DNA of 64,000 bases, from assembly GCA_013399015.1 (NCBI GenBank), contig VWZX01005770.1:1150698-1214697 (forward strand). Direction: 5' to 3'. This document shows, one piece after another, positions 61,701 to 64,000 of the stretch (position 1 is its first letter; each line of letters starts with the position of its first letter). Origin of the DNA: Galbula dea (Eukaryota > Chordata > Aves > Piciformes > Galbulidae). The notes beneath the pieces were generated by a model. That model was not told where the DNA came from, did not search any database, and saw only the letters and a list, made by a program, of their open reading frames with translations. The position numbers were made by a program, and so were the translations under genes.

Positions 61701-63352
61701 AGAAGGCCCTTTACAGATGGAGTTGTGGCATTTTGGTTTGGTTTTCTGTCACACAAATCAACAAGGAATATTTGATGGCCTCTCTCTGGAAGACGGTGCC
61801 CAAAAGGGAAAGCAGAAGAGAACTGGACTCACCTCATCCAGTTTGCTTTGGTTTCATCTGTCCCATCAATGGATTTGTAGCGGTTGTTCTTATCAACGAT
61901 CTGCAAACGAGAAAACAGATGCAGCTTGTCAACTAGCTGGTCCACAGATGAGAAGGTCTACAACTCTGAAATCACTGCTTCAGTTCCAGCCTTAAGCCAG
62001 GACACGAAACCCTATGCCACAAACCTCAGATCTCCCAGTACTACAGGCTGCTGCCCTGGATCATAGAACCATAGAATCATATAATCTTAGGAGTTGGAAG
62101 GGACCTAGAAAGATCATCAAGTCCAACCCCCCTGCCAAAGGAGGACACCCTAGATAAGGTCACACAGGAACAAGTCCAGGTGTGTCTTGAATGTCTCCAG
62201 AGTAGGAGACTCCATAACCCCCCTGGGAAGCCTGTTCCTGTGTTCCATCACCCTTACTGTGAAAAAGTTCTTCCTCACATTAATACTAAACCTCCTATAC
62301 TCTCACTTGCTCCCACTGCCCCTTGTCCTAACACTGGATGACATTGAGAAGAGCCTGGTTCCTTCTTCCAGACACTGGCCCTTACCATATTTATGGACAT
62401 TGATGAGGTCCCCCCTCAGTCTCCTCCAGGCTAAAGAGACCCAGCTTTCTCAGCCTGTCCTCATAGGGTAGATGCTCCACTCCCTTGATCACCTTGGTGG
62501 CCCTGCGCTGGACTCTCTCCAGTAGTTCCCTGTCCTTCTTGAACTGGGGAGCCCAGAACTGGACGCAGTACTCCAGGTGGGGCCTCAGCAGCGCAGAGTA
62601 GAGGGGAAGGATAACCTCCCTTGACCTGCTGGCCACGCTCTTCTTAATGCATCCCAGGATGCCATTGGCCTTCCTTGCCACAAGGGCACACTGCTGGCTC
62701 ATGGTCATTCTCCTACATACAAGAGTACCCCTGACTGGTACGAACCTTGAGACAGCAGTGGAGCTGGCACAACACTCCACAAGTGTCTGAGGCTTGTTTC
62801 CTGCAAGACAGGTTTTCCCCCTTTCCCCCTTTGAATGTAGTTTAAAGTGCAGTCAATAAGCCCAGCCAACCCTCGTGATAACAATCTTCTCCCCCTTTGG
62901 GAGAGATGCACCCCATCTCTCCCAATCCCAATCTTCCTCCAATCCCCAGGACTACTGCCCATGTGGGTTAGTGGAAGAACTTCAGAGAAAGAGGAAGATG
63001 GCTAAGGTCTGGCTCCACAGGCCTGTTAGCGCCCTAGCTCCAAGCTGCATGGCTGGGGTGTCACTTTGCTGGGGAGACACATCACTCACCAGCCACGAGA
63101 AGAATCCTGCAGACTTGTCCTGGCTGGAGATCTGCCCCTCGTACGGCCCAAAGATGTGACCTTTGGGGATGACCTCGTTCATACAGCGCACATCGTTCTC
63201 CCCATTGGGCTCTTTCACCACCTCCATTCCAGGCGGGATGGTCAGCGCTGCCCGGTCAGGGATGCCAACAGGCACTGGAGTGTCAGACACAAACACAGGT
63301 GGGCCGTGGTTTGGGCACTCATCCACAAAGTACTCCTGGCAGGACTCACAAA
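38542..63352 (-). CDS. PRDM11: PRDM11, PR/SET protein with hAT-derived C-terminus (5' part missing)
   Basis: Exons in transcript order are 63352-63090, 61900-61833, 45230-45043, 42191-41541 and 40706-38542. All have GT-AG junctions and the phases join without a shift, giving about 1,111 visible residues. The 5' coding exon(s) lie beyond the right edge. In order: a zinc knuckle (CESCQEYFVDEC), a PR/SET domain ending in VWYSEDYMKRL, a basic KKKKID segment, an acidic patch, a CxxC plus coiled-coil segment (CPNCIRLKRKIRELQAELD), and a domesticated hAT transposase. PRDM11 is a nuclear regulator of transcription. The commonly listed human isoform, as I recall, is about 511 residues and stops near the coiled coil, so the long form shown here is about twice that size. 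There are no PRDM-type C2H2 finger arrays. The gene converges on SYT13 and hosts a Myb/SANT gene in one intron. Confidence 0.93.
40707..41540 (-). other. PRDM11: PRDM11 intron 4 (last intron)
   Basis: Donor ACAG|gtaagc, acceptor cttacag, 834 bp. Its 5' part stays open in frame from exon 4 to a TAA at 41287 and is followed at once by AATAAA (41277-41272); see the alternative end entry. Confidence 0.85.
41272..41540 (-). other. PRDM11: Possible alternative PRDM11 end (exon 4 read-through)
   Basis: If the exon-4 donor is not used, the frame continues (GKPCQVTAFCKLCLSRVVRW...) for about 84 codons to a TAA at 41289-41287. An AATAAA lies only about 10 nt further on (41277-41272). This would give a short protein lacking the hAT part, similar in design to the short human isoform, which also ends a few residues after the same point. 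The tail sequence itself is not recognisably conserved. Inference only. Confidence 0.35.
41541..42191 (-). CDS. PRDM11: PRDM11 coding exon (basic, acidic and coiled-coil region)
   Basis: Acceptor cctttccag|GAGACAG, donor CCCACAG|gtaagc; 651 bp. It encodes GDRKWQREKSEKHVENQEDA, the conserved QGKSPYKR, a nuclear-localisation-like KKKKIDLIFKDVLEASLES, an acidic LEDEEEEP, and PTTSFCPNCIRLKRKIRELQ with a heptad-like coiled coil to PPQVPELQEFSDPT. The KSPYKR, KKKKIDLIFKDVLEASLES and CPNCIRLK blocks identify PRDM11. Confidence 0.95.
42192..45042 (-). other. PRDM11: PRDM11 intron 3
   Basis: Donor AGCG|gtaagt, acceptor tttccag, about 2.85 kb. No repeat or coding element is recognised. Confidence 0.8.
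44778..44826 (+). repeat. Degenerate CACGACA/ACATGACA repeat
   Basis: A short run of imperfect ACATGAC, ACACGAC and ACATGGC units inside PRDM11 intron 3. It looks like a decaying minisatellite. Confidence 0.6.
45043..45230 (-). CDS. PRDM11: PRDM11 coding exon (C-terminal PR/SET domain)
   Basis: Acceptor ctcaccctcag|GTATGTC, donor CTAAGCG|gtaagt; 188 bp. It encodes YVIISREEREQNLMAFQHSE, RIYFRACRDICPGEKLRVWY and SEDYMKRLHSMSQETINRNL, the last third of the PR domain including the post-SET-like WYSEDY. A 63 bp piece of this exon is repeated in inverted orientation at 47422-47484. Confidence 0.96.
47422..47484 (+). pseudogene. Inverted partial copy of the PRDM11 PR-domain exon
   Basis: Read on the + strand, this 63 bp segment aligns with 45156-45093 read on the - strand: 57 of 64 positions are identical, with six substitutions (five transitions) and one missing G. 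Translated across the gap it gives ACREICSG and KLQIWYSEDYVK, against ACRDICPGEKLRVWYSEDYMK in PRDM11. The missing base shifts the frame and there are no splice sites at its edges, so it is a broken fragment. I saw no similarity to other PRDM11 exons around it. In PRDM11 pre-mRNA it is antisense to the exon. Confidence 0.85.
47631..47718 (+). repeat. Two-copy 44 bp tandem duplication
   Basis: Two adjacent 44 bp units (47631-47674 and 47675-47718) both start GATRCAGCT, share CTGACARA and TGGYTACC cores and end TTTTYCACAG. Identity is roughly 75-80%. It lies in PRDM11 intron 2, about 150 bp from the inverted PR-exon fragment. Confidence 0.8.
49475..49480 (-). terminator. Poly(A) signal of the nested Myb/SANT gene
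   Basis: AATAAA on the - strand (GTGCAATAAATACACTAAG) lies 2.6 kb after the stop at 52080. It is the best hexamer seen downstream in a good context, so the 3' UTR is probably about 2.6 kb. Nothing else coding is recognised between 49481 and 52079. Confidence 0.45.
50421..50440. repeat. Perfect 8 bp inverted repeat (hairpin)
   Basis: GTGTCAGG and CCTGACAC flank a 4-base loop AACA, in the proposed 3' UTR of the nested gene. It is a tidy stem-loop, with no known role. Confidence 0.6.
52080..52666 (-). CDS. Nested Myb/SANT gene, coding exon 2
   Basis: Acceptor cttctgtttaag|CTGATGAAG; completes a split Ser and encodes DEDEEMPGTSQEHRFSSL through the helical region to a stop after SPKRKHHF. A second open frame over the same bases (52061-52663) is a shadow: only this frame joins in phase to exon 1. 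Confidence 0.85.
52080..54636 (-). CDS. Nested Myb/SANT-like DNA-binding protein, two exons
   Basis: Exons 54636-54228 (409 bp) and 52666-52080 (587 bp) join across AAGCT|gtaagt and tttaag|CTGATG to give 331 residues with no shift. Residues 7-85 form a three-helix Myb/SANT-like domain of the Myb_DNA-bind_5 (zeste/MYPOP/TSNARE1-like) type: RKPKFSKEELDILVSEV, then IWEGIARQI, then VKHRWDDMKRRTKDKL. A Ser-rich linker follows, with SSSSDEDEE at the junction. A helical segment at about 219-279 (QTDLFRQFCQELVAIHRDM, MADLTSQVGQMCQTLSEICD) suggests dimerisation, and a basic SPKRKHHF ends the protein. Proteins of this class are related to the Myb-like partners of Harbinger transposons. The Met is chosen because it opens the basic run MTKRKRKPK in good context (aacATGa); an in-frame Met at 54711 is possible. 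The ortholog name is uncertain, so no symbol is given. Confidence 0.85.
54228..54636 (-). CDS. Nested Myb/SANT gene, coding exon 1
   Basis: Encodes the whole Myb/SANT-like domain and the start of the linker, to DLDVVDSPSSS, with one base left over at the donor AAGCT|gtaagt. A possible acceptor (gacgttcag|CCCAAGG) lies 11 bases before the Met, so an untranslated upstream exon may exist. Confidence 0.87.
54992..55735 (-). mobile_element. CR1 LINE, 3' copy with intact ORF2 C-terminus
   Basis: Inverted. It starts on + with the CR1 terminus (cagaatcatagaatattagg, gttggaagggacct). On - an open frame of 223 codons encodes the CR1 ORF2 end: SSEEERDLGVLVDGRMTMTQ, REVLLPLYSTLVRPHLEYCV, LGLFSLEKRRLRGDLIYAFK and EHWNRLPTEAVESPSLEMFK, to the CDLV stop. 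The lack of frameshifts makes it younger than most copies here, though it is 5' truncated and cannot move by itself. It lies about 350 bp upstream of the nested Myb/SANT start codon. Confidence 0.95.
55736..61832. other. PRDM11 intron 2, right part
   Basis: No coding exon, RNA gene or repeat could be recognised on either strand. If the nested gene or PRDM11 has an extra untranslated or alternative exon here, it is not visible by eye. Confidence 0.6.
56313..56313. other. Ambiguous base N
   Basis: A single N in PRDM11 intron 2; no coding consequence is apparent. Confidence 0.99.
61833..61900 (-). CDS. PRDM11: PRDM11 coding exon (mid PR domain)
   Basis: A 68 bp exon with acceptor tcgtttgcag|ATCGTT and donor ATGAG|gtgagt. 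It encodes IVDKNNRYKSIDGTDETKAN and WM plus a split Arg, the centre of the PR domain and nearly identical to the human sequence as I recall it. It is too short for a long open frame and was found by its motif and splice sites. Confidence 0.95.
61901..63089 (-). other. PRDM11: PRDM11 intron 1 (first visible)
   Basis: About 1.2 kb, donor CTG|gtgagt, acceptor tttgcag. More than half is a CR1 copy (62061-62725). Confidence 0.85.
62061..62725 (-). mobile_element. CR1 LINE, 3' copy
   Basis: Inverted. The terminus on + reads tcatagaaccatagaatcat, then ttaggagttggaagggacct. On - the ORF2 C-terminus is recognisable (MTMSQQCALVARKANGILG, REVILPLYSALLRPHLEYCV, ERVQRRATKVIKGVEHLPYE, LGLFSLEE) but a frameshift breaks it near 62410. 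It fills much of PRDM11 intron 1, so the intron owes half its length to this insertion. Confidence 0.94.
63090..63352 (-). CDS. PRDM11: PRDM11 coding exon (zinc knuckle and N-terminal PR domain)
   Basis: Acceptor cttgcacccacag|TTTGTGAG, donor TGGCTG|gtgagt; 263 bp. It encodes a split Phe, then CESCQEYFVDECPNHGPPVF (a C-x2-C, C-x2-H zinc knuckle) and PVPVGIPDRAALTIPPGMEV to GHIFGPYEGQISSQDKSAGF and FSWL. This is the first half of the PR/SET domain. The preceding coding exon is not within the window. Confidence 0.95.
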
Positions 63353-64000
63353 CTGTGGGTGCAAGGGGAGCAGAGGTTAGGTTGGGAAGATGGGATGCCC
63401 ATACAGGCTCACACAGCACTCAGAAGAGCACACCCCATCTTCCTGGCCTCCCCCCAGCCTGGCTGAGACCCTCCCCCAAAGCCCAGCCTCCGTCCATATA
63501 GATACTTCACTGGCTGCTCCCTTGTTTTGCCACGTCTCTCAACAAAGGCTCTGCTCCAACCCACACCTGCCCGACCAACACCTGTACTTGTGTACTGTGC
63601 CCTACACAGATGCACCACCAATGGCTACAGGCACAGGGAAAGGCCCCAGTGCCACCTCCAAGACAGAGGCTGGGGGCTCCCTGCACATCCCCTGGTTAGC
63701 AGCAATGTCCCCATGCCAAAAGGTTTGATTCCACACACACCAGAGGGGAACTAAAACAAACTTCCCTGAAAGCAAATACCCACATCATACAGCCCTCATT
63801 CTGTGCCTGGTAGAGAGAGAGAGAGCATCCCCAGGCATCTGCTCTGTGGCCAGACAGGGACTCAGGACTATGAACTGATATCTTCCAGGTACACCAATGT
63901 TAATTGGCACCAGTTTTCTTTCCCAGTACATCAAGGAAAAGAGTTGTCGTCCACACAATGTTCCCTTTGCAGTTTCTAATTCAAGCCTTTGGGTTTTGCT
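63353..64000 (-). other. PRDM11: PRDM11 upstream intron (partial)
   Basis: Sequence upstream of the first visible exon. I looked on the - strand for the N-terminal PRDM11 block that ends just before the zinc knuckle and did not find it, so the window stops inside an intron. A short GA repeat lies near 63808-63822. Confidence 0.6.

Larger units (their letters stand above)
45231..61832 (-). other. PRDM11: PRDM11 large intron 2 with a nested gene
   Basis: About 16.6 kb between the exons ending ATGAG|gtgagt and starting ctcag|GTATG. It contains the inverted PR-exon fragment (47422-47484), a 44 bp tandem duplication (47631-47718), the nested Myb/SANT gene (49475-54711) and a CR1 copy (54992-55735). 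From 55736 to 61832 nothing is recognised. One ambiguous base lies at 56313. Confidence 0.8.

Noticed and set aside
63353..64000. A further upstream PRDM11 coding exon within the window
   Set aside because: No N-terminal PRDM11-like peptide with a phase-matched donor was found, so the exon most likely lies beyond 64000.
1..64000. CRISPR arrays, operons, prokaryotic or phage systems, tRNA or rRNA genes
   Set aside because: The window is spliced vertebrate DNA with CR1 LINEs. No direct-repeat arrays or recognisable structural RNA genes were seen.

Overview
The window is vertebrate nuclear DNA, almost certainly from a bird. It has spliced genes with GT-AG introns, no operons, and at least eight CR1 LINE fragments whose 3' ends carry the avian CR1 tail (ATTCTGTGATTCTGTGA and variants). 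The species cannot be fixed from the sequence. Two convergent genes dominate: SYT13 on the + strand (six coding exons, 6797-22227) and PRDM11 on the - strand (five coding exons, 63352 down to 38542, 5' end outside the window). To my knowledge this matches the SYT13-PRDM11 neighbourhood of human 11p11.2.

Layout. 1-6640: intergenic DNA upstream of SYT13 with two CR1 pieces. 6641-22227: SYT13, with CR1 pieces in its first intron. 22228-31238: SYT13 3' UTR and intergenic DNA with CR1 pieces. 31410-38541: probably one very long PRDM11 3' UTR, AT-rich and free of CR1. 38542-63352: PRDM11 coding exons and introns. A separate intact two-exon Myb/SANT-like gene (coding 54636 down to 52080) sits on the same strand inside the large PRDM11 intron, with a probable poly(A) signal at 49475.

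How the genes work. SYT13 is an atypical, probably calcium-independent synaptotagmin: a membrane anchor followed by two C2 domains. PRDM11 joins a zinc-knuckle and PR/SET domain, a basic and coiled-coil middle region, and a terminal exon of more than 700 codons that reads as a domesticated hAT transposase. The nested gene encodes another transposon-related type of DNA-binding protein (Myb/SANT head, helical tail). The - strand half of the window is therefore a cluster of transposase-flavoured chromatin or transcription proteins.

Most notable observations: the PR-domain/hAT host-transposase fusion with alignable acidic catalytic positions; a 63 bp inverted, frameshifted copy of part of the PR-domain exon in the PRDM11 intron (about 89% identical, able to pair with the exon in the pre-mRNA); the nested Myb/SANT gene, whose possible upstream acceptor is in phase with PRDM11; and a possible short PRDM11 isoform made by reading through the exon-4 donor into an immediate AATAAA.
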